A DNA stretch of 64,000 bases. Source: Simiduia curdlanivorans (GTDB lineage Bacteria > Pseudomonadota > Gammaproteobacteria > Pseudomonadales > Cellvibrionaceae). The DNA lies in the NCBI RefSeq assembly GCF_030409605.1, contig NZ_JAUFQG010000004.1, positions 310,001-374,000 of the forward strand, read 5' to 3'. This document shows, one piece after another, positions 6,601 to 16,026 of this stretch. The translations under genes and the position numbers were made by a program. Each line of letters starts with the position of its first letter. Position 1 is the stretch's first letter. The notes beneath the pieces are model-generated. The model saw only the letters and a program-made list of their open reading frames with translations. It made no database searches and was not told the origin of the DNA.

Positions 6601-9564
6601 TTAGAAGAAGTTGTACTTGCCCTGCAGTACGAAGGTGCGACCATCGTAGTGGGTTGCGCGTGGTTGGAACTCGACGTCTTGGTACTCTTCATACAGCGTT
6701 TCAGTCAAGTTATAACCTTTCAAAGATACGCTGAAGTGTTTGGTAATGTTGTAGTAGGCGGACATATCCACACGGCCCGCCGCTTTAACATTTTTATTAC
6801 CTTCACCGTTAAACGTGCCCACGCTTTCTAACTCGTAGTCACTGCGGTAGTTATAGGACAGGCGAATACCGAATGGCCCTTGCTCGTAATAACCAATCAC
6901 ATTGTAAGTATCGTCAGAGATGCCAGGAATTTGCGCATTTAGCGGCGCATCCTGAGAAGTCTTCGAATAGTTCACAATACCGCCAAAGCCATTCCAGGGG
7001 TAAGGCAAGAAGTTCAAGTTCTGTTGAATAGAAAGCTCATAACCTTGAACCTTAATTCTCGCATCAATATTCTGCACCTGGCTTACGTTCACTTCGCTAC
7101 CAGCTGCAATATAGTTAGGGTCTATCGCATCAAAGCTATCGACGCCATCGGTAATACAGCTATCGCCCACTACCGACAAGTTACCCATGTTCAAACCGTA
7201 GCTTGATAAAAGGTCTTGATCGCAAGATCCAACAGAGGTGAAGAAATTATCGATATCTTTTCTAAATACGGCGAAGGTTACGGCACTACCTTCACGGTTA
7301 TACCACTCTAACGAAATATCGTAAGCTTGTGCGGTAAAGGGGTCTACATCCGCACCGGGCAATACCACAGCCGCTTCACCAGTGGTGGTAGTGACCGAGG
7401 TAGATGGCGTGGCAGCGCGCACATTTGGCCGAGACATTGTTTCGCTGTAGGCAACCCGCAAGCGCACATCGTCGGTAACATCCATCGCCAAGTTCAGGCT
7501 AGGTAAAAAATAATCGTAGGAATTTTTTACGTGGCGATCTTCCGGGTTATTGATATCCGTGGCACCGAATGCATAGAAAGGTGCGCTGGCATCCTGCTCG
7601 GAATTGACGTAGCGAACACCCACATTTCCTTGCACGGGCAAATCGGCAACATTAAAGTCTAGGTCGGCCATTAAGTAGGCGGCGCTGGTATTGAGATCGA
7701 CGTCGTACACCAAACCGGCACTTTGTTGGCCACCGCGCGCAATCAAGCCGCTTGAGGGCACCACAACCGGCAACTCACCGGTTGCTGGATCTGGATTCAC
7801 CGTGCCTAAGGTTGCCACCGCCGCGCTATTAATTGCGTCTACATCTAGGGCATACCAACCCGAGCCAGCGCCGGCAAAACCACCGATGGTGCCGCCGAAG
7901 AAATCGCCTTGCGATGCGTAGGCAGGGTCAATACGCGCAGAGTTCACTAAAATTCCGTTTAAATCGATGCCCGCTGGCGAGTGACGTAAACGGTCAGAGC
8001 TTTGCTTATCTTCCGAGTAGCGGTAGCCAAATTGCACGTTAGATAGCACCGGCAATTCGAGTTCGCGTTTGAAATTCACTTCGAAAGCATTCGAGTCAAC
8101 TTCCAAGGTTTCATAGGTTCCGGTTACCAAGGTGCGCACGTTGCCGCTGCCTTGCCTAACTTCACCGGTGCTGCCAACCGAGTCGAGCACTTGCCAAGTA
8201 CCCGCTTCTAAATCGAGGTTGTCGTAATCAACCAGGTTGTAAACATAGTCGTCGACATTGCCGTCGCCGGTGTATAAACGGCCAGAAATGCCACTGCTAC
8301 CAGCGCGGTAGTAAGGCGTGTAAAACAATTCGCTCCAATCATTTTCAGCCGATGAAATAGAAATTAAACCATCCACTGTCCAGGCTTCGCTCACCCACTC
8401 GGCATCAAAAATAGCCGCCTGTGATTGCTCTAAGGTATCCCAGATACGCGAGGTATAGCGGTAGTCCACATCGTCGAAATTAATATCGGTAACGGTGTAG
8501 ATTGGGTCGCCGTTGGTGGTAACAGTGCCGGTATCGCGCGGTGCATTATTGGGCGTAATTTTAGTGCCGCCGCTGCGCGTGCGCATGTCAATTTCTTGCT
8601 GGCCGTTTTCATCCATATCGCGTTCGGTATAGAACAAGTTCAAACCTAACGTCAACGCGTCATTGGCTTGCCACTCTAGGCCGCCGGCGAAAGATGTGCG
8701 CATACCTTCGTTAATTTCTGAGCCCTGGCGCAACTCACCAGGCATTTTTACCACGGCATTGGCGGGCAAATTATTATCGGCGGCCCAAGTCGCGTAGTTT
8801 TCGCCATTACTGCCAATGAAATTGGCATTGGTGGGGATGTTGTCGTAGCGGTTAATTTTTACCGTATCGCGGCGGAAGGTTTGCTCCGACGTTGCCAAGG
8901 TTGCGGTAACTGCCAGCGTATCGGTAATCAAATGCTTAGAGCCAGACAAGACTAATTCGCCATCCACTGTGTCGGCCAATTGCTCGCTACGGCCCGAGAC
9001 AGCAACGCTAAACTTGCCATCTTTTTTATCGAGTGCACGGGCAAGTTTCAAATCGACAACACCGGCAATACCGCCTTCTTGCATAGCGGCTGTTTGGGTT
9101 TTAACAACATCGGTGCCGTTAAAAATTGCGGGGTCGTAGGCGCCGAAAGGGTTAGGCGCACCGAAGGCTTTGTCGCTGCGGCTTGGGCTTGCGAAACTCT
9201 GACCGTTAGCCGTGGTCAGTACGAAACCCGAGGGCATACCGCGCAAGTTAATGCTGGACTCGCGGCGCTCGCCTTCGCGGTTGAGCTGCACGCCCACAAC
9301 AGCTTGCAGTGCTTCGCCCATATCCAGCGCTGGCAGGGTGCCGATATCGTCAGCGGAGATACCGTCTACGATGGTCGCCGCATTGCGCTTAACATCGAGC
9401 GCGTTATCGAGGTTGCGCTGAAACTGCGCGGTTACCACAATTTCCTCGAGCGCTTCTGCACCTTGCTCTTGGGCTAAGGCGGGTGTTGCGGCGAGCGCAA
9501 TGAGGGTGCTTAGTAATGTTCGCTTAAAAGCGGGATGCTTATCGTTGTTCCACTGACGATTCAT
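6601..9564 (-). CDS. TonB-dependent receptor of the uronate glycan locus
   Basis: Outer-membrane receptor of 987 residues, a size typical of the large glycan-specific TonB receptors of marine gammaproteobacteria. Signal peptide (LLSTLIALAATPALA), then a TonB-box-like EEIVVTAQ at about 39-46, a plug domain to about 180 (LPALDMGEALQAVVGVQLNR, INLRGMPSGF), and a 22-strand-type barrel ending in the aromatic terminus GKYNFF. RBS is GAGGAA before ATG 9564. A copy of the shared 19-bp operator at 9682-9700 lies in its upstream region. It most likely imports uronate-containing oligosaccharides into the periplasm. That substrate is inferred from the neighbours; the plug and barrel do not show it. Confidence 0.93.
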   Translation of the reverse strand: MNRQWNNDKHPAFKRTLLSTLIALAATPALAQEQGAEALEEIVVTAQFQRNLDNALDVKRNAATIVDGISADDIGTLPALDMGEALQAVVGVQLNREGERRESSINLRGMPSGFVLTTANGQSFASPSRSDKAFGAPNPFGAYDPAIFNGTDVVKTQTAAMQEGGIAGVVDLKLARALDKKDGKFSVAVSGRSEQLADTVDGELVLSGSKHLITDTLAVTATLATSEQTFRRDTVKINRYDNIPTNANFIGSNGENYATWAADNNLPANAVVKMPGELRQGSEINEGMRTSFAGGLEWQANDALTLGLNLFYTERDMDENGQQEIDMRTRSGGTKITPNNAPRDTGTVTTNGDPIYTVTDINFDDVDYRYTSRIWDTLEQSQAAIFDAEWVSEAWTVDGLISISSAENDWSELFYTPYYRAGSSGISGRLYTGDGNVDDYVYNLVDYDNLDLEAGTWQVLDSVGSTGEVRQGSGNVRTLVTGTYETLEVDSNAFEVNFKRELELPVLSNVQFGYRYSEDKQSSDRLRHSPAGIDLNGILVNSARIDPAYASQGDFFGGTIGGFAGAGSGWYALDVDAINSAAVATLGTVNPDPATGELPVVVPSSGLIARGGQQSAGLVYDVDLNTSAAYLMADLDFNVADLPVQGNVGVRYVNSEQDASAPFYAFGATDINNPEDRHVKNSYDYFLPSLNLAMDVTDDVRLRVAYSETMSRPNVRAATPSTSVTTTTGEAAVVLPGADVDPFTAQAYDISLEWYNREGSAVTFAVFRKDIDNFFTSVGSCDQDLLSSYGLNMGNLSVVGDSCITDGVDSFDAIDPNYIAAGSEVNVSQVQNIDARIKVQGYELSIQQNLNFLPYPWNGFGGIVNYSKTSQDAPLNAQIPGISDDTYNVIGYYEQGPFGIRLSYNYRSDYELESVGTFNGEGNKNVKAAGRVDMSAYYNITKHFSVSLKGYNLTETLYEEYQDVEFQPRATHYDGRTFVLQGKYNFF

Positions 9565-9681
9565 GCTCAGTTCCTCTTAGGGCTATTGTTATGTAATAAA
9601 TTCTCTCACCGACGACCTTGCGTCAGGCCGCGTTAAGCTCTCCTTTAACGCGATGTGCCATGGTTCACCAAAAATGACTTA

Positions 9682-9700
9682 CTGTCAAGTGGCCTTACCA
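9682..9700. promoter_or_regulatory. Uronate operator site A (TonB receptor)
   Basis: CTGTCAAGTGGCCTTACCA. Read on the minus strand, its right part supplies TTGACA, a consensus -35 for the receptor gene, so a bound protein would block the promoter. It matches the motif found at four other places in this locus and at no other intergenic position I noticed. Confidence 0.62.
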
Positions 9701-9853
9701 ATTAATTAATAGTTAGTTTTGCGCCTTCCTCAAGGCGCGCTTGAATCAGCGTTATTGGCGCAAAAAGAAGAAAAAGGCTATTAAATACAAAACGTTATGT
9801 ATTGATATTAGCTAGCTACAGGCAGGCTAATCCGTACCTCAGCAGAGATAGGG

Positions 9854-9881
9854 GGTCAGGTGGCTGGCTAGCCACCTGACC
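9854..9881. terminator. 12-bp perfect hairpin after the GH2 gene
   Basis: GGTCAGGTGGCT (9854-9865) and AGCCACCTGACC (9870-9881) pair fully around a GGCT loop. No U-run follows on the minus strand. Each arm resembles the left half of the uronate operator (TGGTCAGGTGGC), so this could be a 3' mRNA structure or an accessory protein-binding site. Confidence 0.5.
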
Positions 9882-9921
9882 AGAGGAAGGCAACGAATTT
9901 CAGAGTGACCGGGATAAAGAG

Positions 9922-12396
9922 CTAAGGCCCTGTGCCCGGCAGGCGTATATACACGCCTTTAACATTTTGTGTGCGAAACTCCACCACGGTTTCCGCTCGG
10001 CCCGGCTTAAACACAATTTTCCCCATACCGCTGGCCATTTCCAGGGTCGACGAGCCAGTGTATGTGCCTTGATTTTCGAGCAACTGCCCATCGCCTTGCA
10101 GCACCGAAAAATAAGCCCGCTCGCTATAATCCACCACGCGACGACCTTGCTTATCCACCGCTTCAGCCACAATTAGCGATTCGCCGTCAGCGCCGGTTTG
10201 CGCGCTGAGCACAACGGCCTCAAGACTTCCCGGCGCGCCCACATGGTAAGTTAACGCCATGGCATCGCGCGCAACTTCTTGCTGCTCGTCATCAAAACCA
10301 AGCACCTGCAATTGGTTGTCGCCTTCGCGAAACGGTACCAGCCAAACTAAACCATGAGCCGGGTAGTGTCCCGGTTTTCGCTCGAGTGCGCCTAGGCTTT
10401 TATCGTTTAGAAACAGTTCGGCCGAATGGGTATTACAAAACACTTTTACCGGCCGCCCCGCGCTTGGGCCGTAACGCACAGCCCAAGTGTGCGACTCGAT
10501 GTAACACATGGGCGTTGGCGACCAATAGCTGGCGAAAACATAATAGGCATCCTTGGGCGCACCGGCGCGATCAACCAAACCTTTCTGATTAACATAGGGC
10601 AGCGGGTTTTCCGGCCGTAGCGGCGTGCCAAAATCTTTAAAGGCCCACTGCGCATTGCCGGCAAAGCCCGGTAGTTTTTCACTCACCGACAAATGCCAAT
10701 CAAATAAATTCACCATGTAGTTTTCATTCCAGTCGGTGTCTTTAGCAATGCTCGTGACCACTGCCTGATTCATCGCCTCTTCAACCGATACTTGCGCTTG
10801 CACCAAGCCCTCTGGCCCAAGCGCCTGTTCCGTGTGCCGGCCACGGTGACTGGAACCACCGTATTCCATGTGCAGGAAACGCGGGTATTGCTGCATCGAA
10901 TGCTGCAAGGCGGTTTCATATTGACCGAAAGCGCCGCCATACCAACCGGCCCAGATTGACGGTGAAAACGCATCCACCACCTTTGCACCTGGATAATATT
11001 TTCGAATCGAGGTCATGCGATCGGGATCTAAACGTTTAGCGAGTGCCTGTAATTTTTCTAGATATGGCAAGATCACCGCGTCATCGCCGCCACCAACAAA
11101 ATCGCTCTCCCAATAAATTTCATTGCCGAGCGACCAAAAAGCAATACTAGGATGATTCATGTTTTGCAAAATTTGCTGGCGCAATAAACGCTCGGTGTTT
11201 TGTTCCCACTCTGCGCCTCCCTTGCCGCCGCGGCACCAGGGCAACTCGTCCCATAGAATCAAACCCAACTCATCGGCGGCGCGATACACTTCGGGGTCTT
11301 GCGGGTAGTGGCCGAGGCGGACAAAGTTAACGCCCAAACTTTTCATCTGCTCCATATCGCGCCGGTGCTGCTGGTTACTCATGGCAGCACCAACGCCGGC
11401 GTGTTCTTCGTGGCGATGAGTGCCACGCAATAATAAGCGTTGGCCATTAACAAAAAAGCCTTCGTTGTCGCGCATTTCAAACCAGCGGTAACCGAAGCGC
11501 TCCTCGCGCTGAAAAATTTCCCGCCCCTGCTCATCAAACAATTGCACGTGTAAGCGGTGCAGCTGGGGTTCAGTCGGCGACCACAAAGCCGGCTTATGCA
11601 CCGCGGGTAAACTTACCAGCAAACTGTTGGTAAATTCACTCACTGTCTGTTGCTGAGAAATAATTTCTTCGCCTGCTGGCGATACAACGCGCACCCGCAA
11701 CTCGACACTGACAGGCGCCGGGCGCTGATCGTCAAATACCAGCTCCAGTTCGGTAGTCGCTTGTTCGGCCGATACAGCTGGCGTGCGAATAGAAAGCTGA
11801 TCGATAAACAGCGGCGGCAATTGCTCTAGCCACACATCGCGGGTAATACCACCGTGGATAAAAAAATCCGCCTTCTGCGAGGGAATTAAATTTGGATTGT
11901 AGCGATTACTTACCCGCACCCAAAGCTCGTTGTTGTCGTTAAAGCGCAAACCTTGGCTCAGCTCTATGGCGAAGCCCAGGTAGCCACCAATGTGCTCACC
12001 GACTTGCTGACCATTGAGAAAAACCTGAGTTTCCATATTGGCGCCTTCAAAGACCAAGCGATAACGCCCTTGCGCCCCAGCGCGAAAGGTTTTGCGATAC
12101 CAGCCGGCGCGCCGACTATAGCCGGGCACAGCATCGACTGTGTCGGTGGCATTCCAGGTGTGGGGCAAATTGATGGCCTGCCACTGATCCTCTACTAACT
12201 CAGCCGGTGGCGAAGCGGATTCGTCCTGCACAAAATACCAGCCGTCGTTGAACAAGATTTTTGTATTCGCAGCGTCTACCGACTCGACGCTGGCTTTAGT
12301 TTCAGTGTCGCCCGAGGTGGAGTTATCACACGCTATTAAGGCAGAACTAAGAGCGAGTACACACAAAATTTTCGACGTGATTTTACCATCTAACAT
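9922..12396 (-). CDS. GH2 family beta-glycosidase, lipoprotein
   Basis: About 824 residues, exported lipoprotein (lipobox SSALIACD). Domains in order: jelly-roll sugar-binding domain (FNDGWYFVQDE, INLPHTWN), immunoglobulin-like domain, TIM barrel, then C-terminal beta-sandwich domains. The barrel carries the acid/base in SLGNEIYWE and the probable nucleophile in FLHMEYGG. The GH2 hallmark RGTHRHEEH is also present. I start at ATG 12396, preceded by AGGGGA, not at the ATG six codons upstream. It is the last gene of the GH105-KduD-lyase-GH2 operon. GH2 covers beta-galactosidase, beta-glucuronidase, beta-mannosidase and others. Context favours removal of a neutral sugar or a glucuronate from oligosaccharides, but specificity cannot be read from sequence. 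Confidence 0.9.
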   Translation of the reverse strand: MLDGKITSKILCVLALSSALIACDNSTSGDTETKASVESVDAANTKILFNDGWYFVQDESASPPAELVEDQWQAINLPHTWNATDTVDAVPGYSRRAGWYRKTFRAGAQGRYRLVFEGANMETQVFLNGQQVGEHIGGYLGFAIELSQGLRFNDNNELWVRVSNRYNPNLIPSQKADFFIHGGITRDVWLEQLPPLFIDQLSIRTPAVSAEQATTELELVFDDQRPAPVSVELRVRVVSPAGEEIISQQQTVSEFTNSLLVSLPAVHKPALWSPTEPQLHRLHVQLFDEQGREIFQREERFGYRWFEMRDNEGFFVNGQRLLLRGTHRHEEHAGVGAAMSNQQHRRDMEQMKSLGVNFVRLGHYPQDPEVYRAADELGLILWDELPWCRGGKGGAEWEQNTERLLRQQILQNMNHPSIAFWSLGNEIYWESDFVGGGDDAVILPYLEKLQALAKRLDPDRMTSIRKYYPGAKVVDAFSPSIWAGWYGGAFGQYETALQHSMQQYPRFLHMEYGGSSHRGRHTEQALGPEGLVQAQVSVEEAMNQAVVTSIAKDTDWNENYMVNLFDWHLSVSEKLPGFAGNAQWAFKDFGTPLRPENPLPYVNQKGLVDRAGAPKDAYYVFASYWSPTPMCYIESHTWAVRYGPSAGRPVKVFCNTHSAELFLNDKSLGALERKPGHYPAHGLVWLVPFREGDNQLQVLGFDDEQQEVARDAMALTYHVGAPGSLEAVVLSAQTGADGESLIVAEAVDKQGRRVVDYSERAYFSVLQGDGQLLENQGTYTGSSTLEMASGMGKIVFKPGRAETVVEFRTQNVKGVYIRLPGTGP

Positions 12397-12470
12397 AAAG
12401 TCCCCTAACACCAAGCGCCTAAACGCTCTCTAAAAAGAAGCCTAAGCCCGTAAAAAATACGACAGATTCA

Positions 12471-13778
12471 CTAGTAATAGCAGGTCTTGCTTGGCCCGAA
12501 GATATCACTAGGCAAGAAGTTATCGCCAGCAAAGTCTGGTTTATTCAAAGCCCGCGCAAAACATTTTTGCGCCAGCGGAAATTGCCAATCCGGCACGGCG
12601 ATAGGCGCCTCCAACATAATCATGGTGAGCGCGCTCCATTCTAAGCTGGGCTCCTCTCGCCCACCCCATTCGACTTCGCCACGGCGCGCCAAAATATAAC
12701 GCAAAGCCTTTATCATCTGCGCATTGTCGGCATGCGGATAACGCCATAGATCGCGCTCGACGTGTTTGGCCAATGCCGCAATACCGGCAAAGGCGCGCAA
12801 GTTATAGACCGAATACCAATAGGGCCGCGAGCGCGCCAGCTCGTGGGCTTGGGCTCCCGTCGCTGAAATTTGCTTGTCCAAGCGCGTTTCTACTCGGGTT
12901 AAGATGGTCTCGGCTGCGGCTTTATCGCCCAGGTGCAAGGCTAAAGCCAACACCTGCAAATCATAAAAAGTGCCGTGGTTATTGTAGGCGCGCTGCTCTT
13001 CCAGGCCTAAACTGCTGGTTGTTAACCAGTGGTAAAAATCGGCGAACCATTGATTGACGCCAGCGCGTTCAGCCGGTGAAAAATACTCGGCATCATTTAC
13101 CAAGCGAAAGGCATCGATGACCTGGGGCAATAGTACGGTATCGATAATGCCGTAGCTTCGGCCCTCGGCCACGCCCGGCACCGCCTGCGAAAAAGCGAGA
13201 TGCGGATTCATGCGTGTGGCAGGATCTAACATCCACACCTTGATAAAGTGCGCCGCCTGTTGGGCGAAGCGTTTATCTTCGCTGTAATAAAAAGCCAGCG
13301 CTAAAACTTCTACGCTGTTAGCAAATTTATTCCATTGCGCTTTCGGCGCACGTGGCTCATCCACCCAGGGATTGCGCCGACCATCTTGCTTAACCCAAGG
13401 CAAACCATTCTTGGTGTTGGGGTTGGGCCACCAATAAGGCGCGAGGCTGACATAGTCATTCGGGCTTGATTTTGGCAAGCCTTCCACCTCAACCGTCACG
13501 GTTGGCGCACTGATCCCTAACAACTTTTCAGCTTCCACCAATAGATCGTCAACAGCCGCTTCATAAGGCGCCTGCCCCACTTGCCACGCCTGTCGAATAT
13601 GATTTAATGCGTTGGTATCGAGTCGCAAGGGCGTTTGTGTCGATAGATTTTTCGCTAAAAGATTTTTCGCAAAAGGATTTTGCGCCGCTAGATTTTGCGC
13701 TAATAGATCTTGCGCCAATAGGCTTTGACTGAATAACACCCAGACGCCAAACAGCCAAGCCACGTGACGCACTGTCAT
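12471..13778 (-). CDS. Alginate-lyase-superfamily polysaccharide lyase
   Basis: About 435 residues with an alpha/alpha-toroid alginate_lyase-type domain (Pfam PF05426 style; PL5/PL38-like). Supporting blocks are YVSLAPYWWPNP, WVDEPRAP, AYNNHGTFYDLQ (the Asn-His pair used in catalysis in this fold) and SRPYWYSVYNLRAF. It would cleave 4-linked uronate chains by beta-elimination, yielding the unsaturated uronates used by the other enzymes. The start ATG 13778 overlaps the SDR stop (ATGA). Just after the signal peptide there are six imperfect 15-bp repeats (13645-13734) encoding LLAQD/LLAQN/LAAQN/PFAKN/LLAKN/LSTQT. The polymer (alginate, glucuronan or other) is open. Confidence 0.85.
   Translation of the reverse strand: MTVRHVAWLFGVWVLFSQSLLAQDLLAQNLAAQNPFAKNLLAKNLSTQTPLRLDTNALNHIRQAWQVGQAPYEAAVDDLLVEAEKLLGISAPTVTVEVEGLPKSSPNDYVSLAPYWWPNPNTKNGLPWVKQDGRRNPWVDEPRAPKAQWNKFANSVEVLALAFYYSEDKRFAQQAAHFIKVWMLDPATRMNPHLAFSQAVPGVAEGRSYGIIDTVLLPQVIDAFRLVNDAEYFSPAERAGVNQWFADFYHWLTTSSLGLEEQRAYNNHGTFYDLQVLALALHLGDKAAAETILTRVETRLDKQISATGAQAHELARSRPYWYSVYNLRAFAGIAALAKHVERDLWRYPHADNAQMIKALRYILARRGEVEWGGREEPSLEWSALTMIMLEAPIAVPDWQFPLAQKCFARALNKPDFAGDNFLPSDIFGPSKTCYY
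13645..13734. repeat. Six 15-bp tandem repeats inside the lyase gene
   Basis: Imperfect 15-bp units such as AGATTTTTCGCTAAA and AGATTTTGCGCTAAT, in frame, giving five-residue repeats that duplicate the LLAQ signal-peptidase-site region. Confidence 0.85.
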
Positions 13779-14548
13779 CGCGCCATCCATCCGCCATCCA
13801 CCAACATGACGTGGCCATTAACATAGTTGGCCGCATCGGAGGCGAGAAAAATGGCTGCGCCAGCGAGATCCTCGGGCTGGCCCCAGCGACCGGCGGGAAT
13901 ACGGGCGCTAATACTGGCGTTGCGCGCCGCATCCTTGCGCAAATTTTCCGTGTTATCGGTGGCGAAATAACCCGGCGCGATGGCATTCACTTGTAAATTA
14001 TTTTGCGCCCACTCGTTCGCCAAGGCTTTGGTTAACTGCGCCACGGCTCCTTTACTGGCCGCATAAGCCGGCACCGTAATACCACCGGAAAAACTTAACA
14101 GCGACGCAATGTTTATAATTTTGCCGCTGCCTTGGCCGAGCATAATTTTCCCCGCCGCGCGACACATGCGAAACACACCGTTGATATTGGTGTCCATCAC
14201 CGCGGCCCAATCTTCGTCGGAAAATTCCACCGCCGGCGCGCGGCGAATGGTGCCGGCATTATTCACTAAAATATCCAACCGGCCGGTGAGCGCTTGCACC
14301 TCATCGAACAAGGTTTGCACTTGCCCAGCATCGGCTTGATCACAACCGAGCGCCCAAGCAGTAATGCCCTCGTCGTTTAGTTGCGCAACCGTTTCTTGCA
14401 CGCTGTTGACCGAGGAGCCCACAGCCAACACGCTAGCGCCCGCGCGCCCTAAACCAAGCGCCATGGCTTTGCCTAGGCCCCGGCTGGCGCCGGTAACCAT
14501 CGCCACTTTGCCGGCCAGGCTAAATTGTTTTGCTAGATAATCGCTCAT
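13775..14548 (-). CDS. kduD: KduD-like short-chain dehydrogenase
   Basis: 257 residues, classical short-chain dehydrogenase. It has the nucleotide-binding motif TGASRGLG (about 19-26), NNAG, Ser in NIASLLSFSGG and the catalytic YAASK. Closest in style to 2-dehydro-3-deoxy-D-gluconate 5-dehydrogenase (KduD), which reduces the KduI product to KDG in the cytoplasm. It overlaps both neighbours by 4 nt (ATGA with the GH105 gene upstream and with the lyase gene downstream), so the operon is tightly coupled. The presence of kduI in the same locus supports the assignment. Gluconate 5-dehydrogenase-like activity is the main alternative. Confidence 0.82.
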   Translation of the reverse strand: MSDYLAKQFSLAGKVAMVTGASRGLGKAMALGLGRAGASVLAVGSSVNSVQETVAQLNDEGITAWALGCDQADAGQVQTLFDEVQALTGRLDILVNNAGTIRRAPAVEFSDEDWAAVMDTNINGVFRMCRAAGKIMLGQGSGKIINIASLLSFSGGITVPAYAASKGAVAQLTKALANEWAQNNLQVNAIAPGYFATDNTENLRKDAARNASISARIPAGRWGQPEDLAGAAIFLASDAANYVNGHVMLVDGGWMAR

Positions 14549-15852
14549 TGCTGCGCTCCCGTTTGGCTTTCGCTAAAGCGCAGCACTTCTGCCGCAGCCA
14601 GTAAAAGTGCACCGGTGCCGTAGAGCTGGGTGTCATCGGCGGTGGCCGAACCCGGCGCGAAGGCGACTTGCTGTACCCACCCTAGTTTGCCATTCGGGTG
14701 CACACTGTTTACCAGCGACGCCCAACCTTTTTGCACCGCGTTGCGGTGTTTGTCATCGGTTAAAATGCCTTGGTTTACGCCCCAAGCTAGGGCATAAACC
14801 AACAGACCTGTGCCGCTCGATTCCGGCGCTGATACCTGTTCAATTTCAAGTAGCGATGAGGGCCAGCTACCGTCGGCTTGCTGCAGCACAACCAATCGAT
14901 TCGCCATCGCAGTGAATAGCTCGAGGTAACGGGGTTTGTTGCTGTAATCCTCAGGCAACTCGGCCAGCAACCGCGCAATACCGGCGAGTACCCAGCCGTT
15001 GCCTCGGCCCCAATAAATCAACCGGCCCATGCTGTCTTTGCGCTCAAAGTAACGACTGTCGCGCAAATACAATTGCTCTTCCGGGTGATACAAATATTCC
15101 GTTGTGGCCCAAAATTCCTTATCCATGAAGGCCAAGTATTTACTGTCGCCGGTCACGCGCGCCAGTTGCGCCCACACGGGCGGCGCCATGAAAATCGCAT
15201 CGGCCCAACACCAGCGATCGGTACAAGCGGGGTCGACAAAGTTGCGACCGGCCAGTTCGTGCTTGACCTTATTATCGTCATCAAAATACAAGTCACTGGT
15301 CAGCGGCGCCGCCAGTACTTGATCGAACACCTGTTGCAAATGCGCAGCTTGATAGGCGTAACCGGAGCGCTCAAACAGGCTGAGATAGACCGCGCCCATG
15401 GCGTGATCGTCGGCGTGATAGAGCCTTGGCCCTAGCTGCCATTGATTGGCAGCGGCGTTATTGATAACCGCACCTTCATAGGCCGGTTGCGCACTGGCAT
15501 CGGCCCATGCCAACAAGCCAATTTGCCAGGTGGCATACATCCAGCCCTGGGGCAAACCGCTGGCGCGGCCTTCACTGCGCATCATATTGCTGCGCAGGTC
15601 GTATTGCGCCAGCTGCCAATCGGCCACTTGATTGGCCACGGCTTTGATGGCGGAGGCGTCCAGCGCCGTGGTGTAGGCTTTAGCTTCCGTCCCCGGCGCT
15701 TGATAGCTCACCGGTTGCTGCCAATGAATAGGCAAACTGCCCTCCAGGGGTGCCGTGTCGGCAGCCTTGGCATGGCTGTCGCTCGGGGCTTCCCCATTAC
15801 AGCCAAGTAATAGGCCGGCAAGGCAGGCAAATGTCCAAAGTTTCTCGTTCAT
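14545..15852 (-). CDS. GH105-type unsaturated uronyl hydrolase, lipoprotein
   Basis: 435 residues, lipoprotein signal ending LAGLLLGC, then an (alpha/alpha)6 barrel. Diagnostic blocks are LYHADDHAMGAVYL, WCWADAIFMAPPVWA (with the probable catalytic Asp) and YWGRGNGWVLAGI, as in GH88/GH105 unsaturated glucuronyl/galacturonyl hydrolases. These enzymes hydrate the double bond and free the unsaturated uronate from the non-reducing end of lyase products. First gene of the leftward operon GH105-kduD-lyase-GH2. Operator site B lies 101 nt upstream, in the region shared with the divergent DUF4861-kduI operon. Confidence 0.88.
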   Translation of the reverse strand: MNEKLWTFACLAGLLLGCNGEAPSDSHAKAADTAPLEGSLPIHWQQPVSYQAPGTEAKAYTTALDASAIKAVANQVADWQLAQYDLRSNMMRSEGRASGLPQGWMYATWQIGLLAWADASAQPAYEGAVINNAAANQWQLGPRLYHADDHAMGAVYLSLFERSGYAYQAAHLQQVFDQVLAAPLTSDLYFDDDNKVKHELAGRNFVDPACTDRWCWADAIFMAPPVWAQLARVTGDSKYLAFMDKEFWATTEYLYHPEEQLYLRDSRYFERKDSMGRLIYWGRGNGWVLAGIARLLAELPEDYSNKPRYLELFTAMANRLVVLQQADGSWPSSLLEIEQVSAPESSGTGLLVYALAWGVNQGILTDDKHRNAVQKGWASLVNSVHPNGKLGWVQQVAFAPGSATADDTQLYGTGALLLAAAEVLRFSESQTGAQQ

Positions 15853-15952
15853 GTGACTGGGCTCTTTGTTATTCGTCGTATTGGAACGCGATTAAACGTC
15901 AGTAATCGTTAATGCGATTGGCGCGTCTGCTCAATCAGCAGCGCCATGCAAT

Positions 15953-15971
15953 TGGTAATGTGGTAATACCA
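15953..15971. promoter_or_regulatory. Uronate operator site B (divergent promoter)
   Basis: TGGTAATGTGGTAATACCA lies between the divergent GH105 and DUF4861 operons. For the rightward operon a -10-like TATATT at 15984-15989 with 17-nt spacing puts the -35 (TGGTAA, 15961-15966) inside the site. It is the most symmetric of the five copies. Confidence 0.65.
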
Positions 15972-16026
15972 ATTTTTGTAGTGTATATTGGCCTGACCAT
16001 CATGTCTACACAGGAATTCACTTGCC

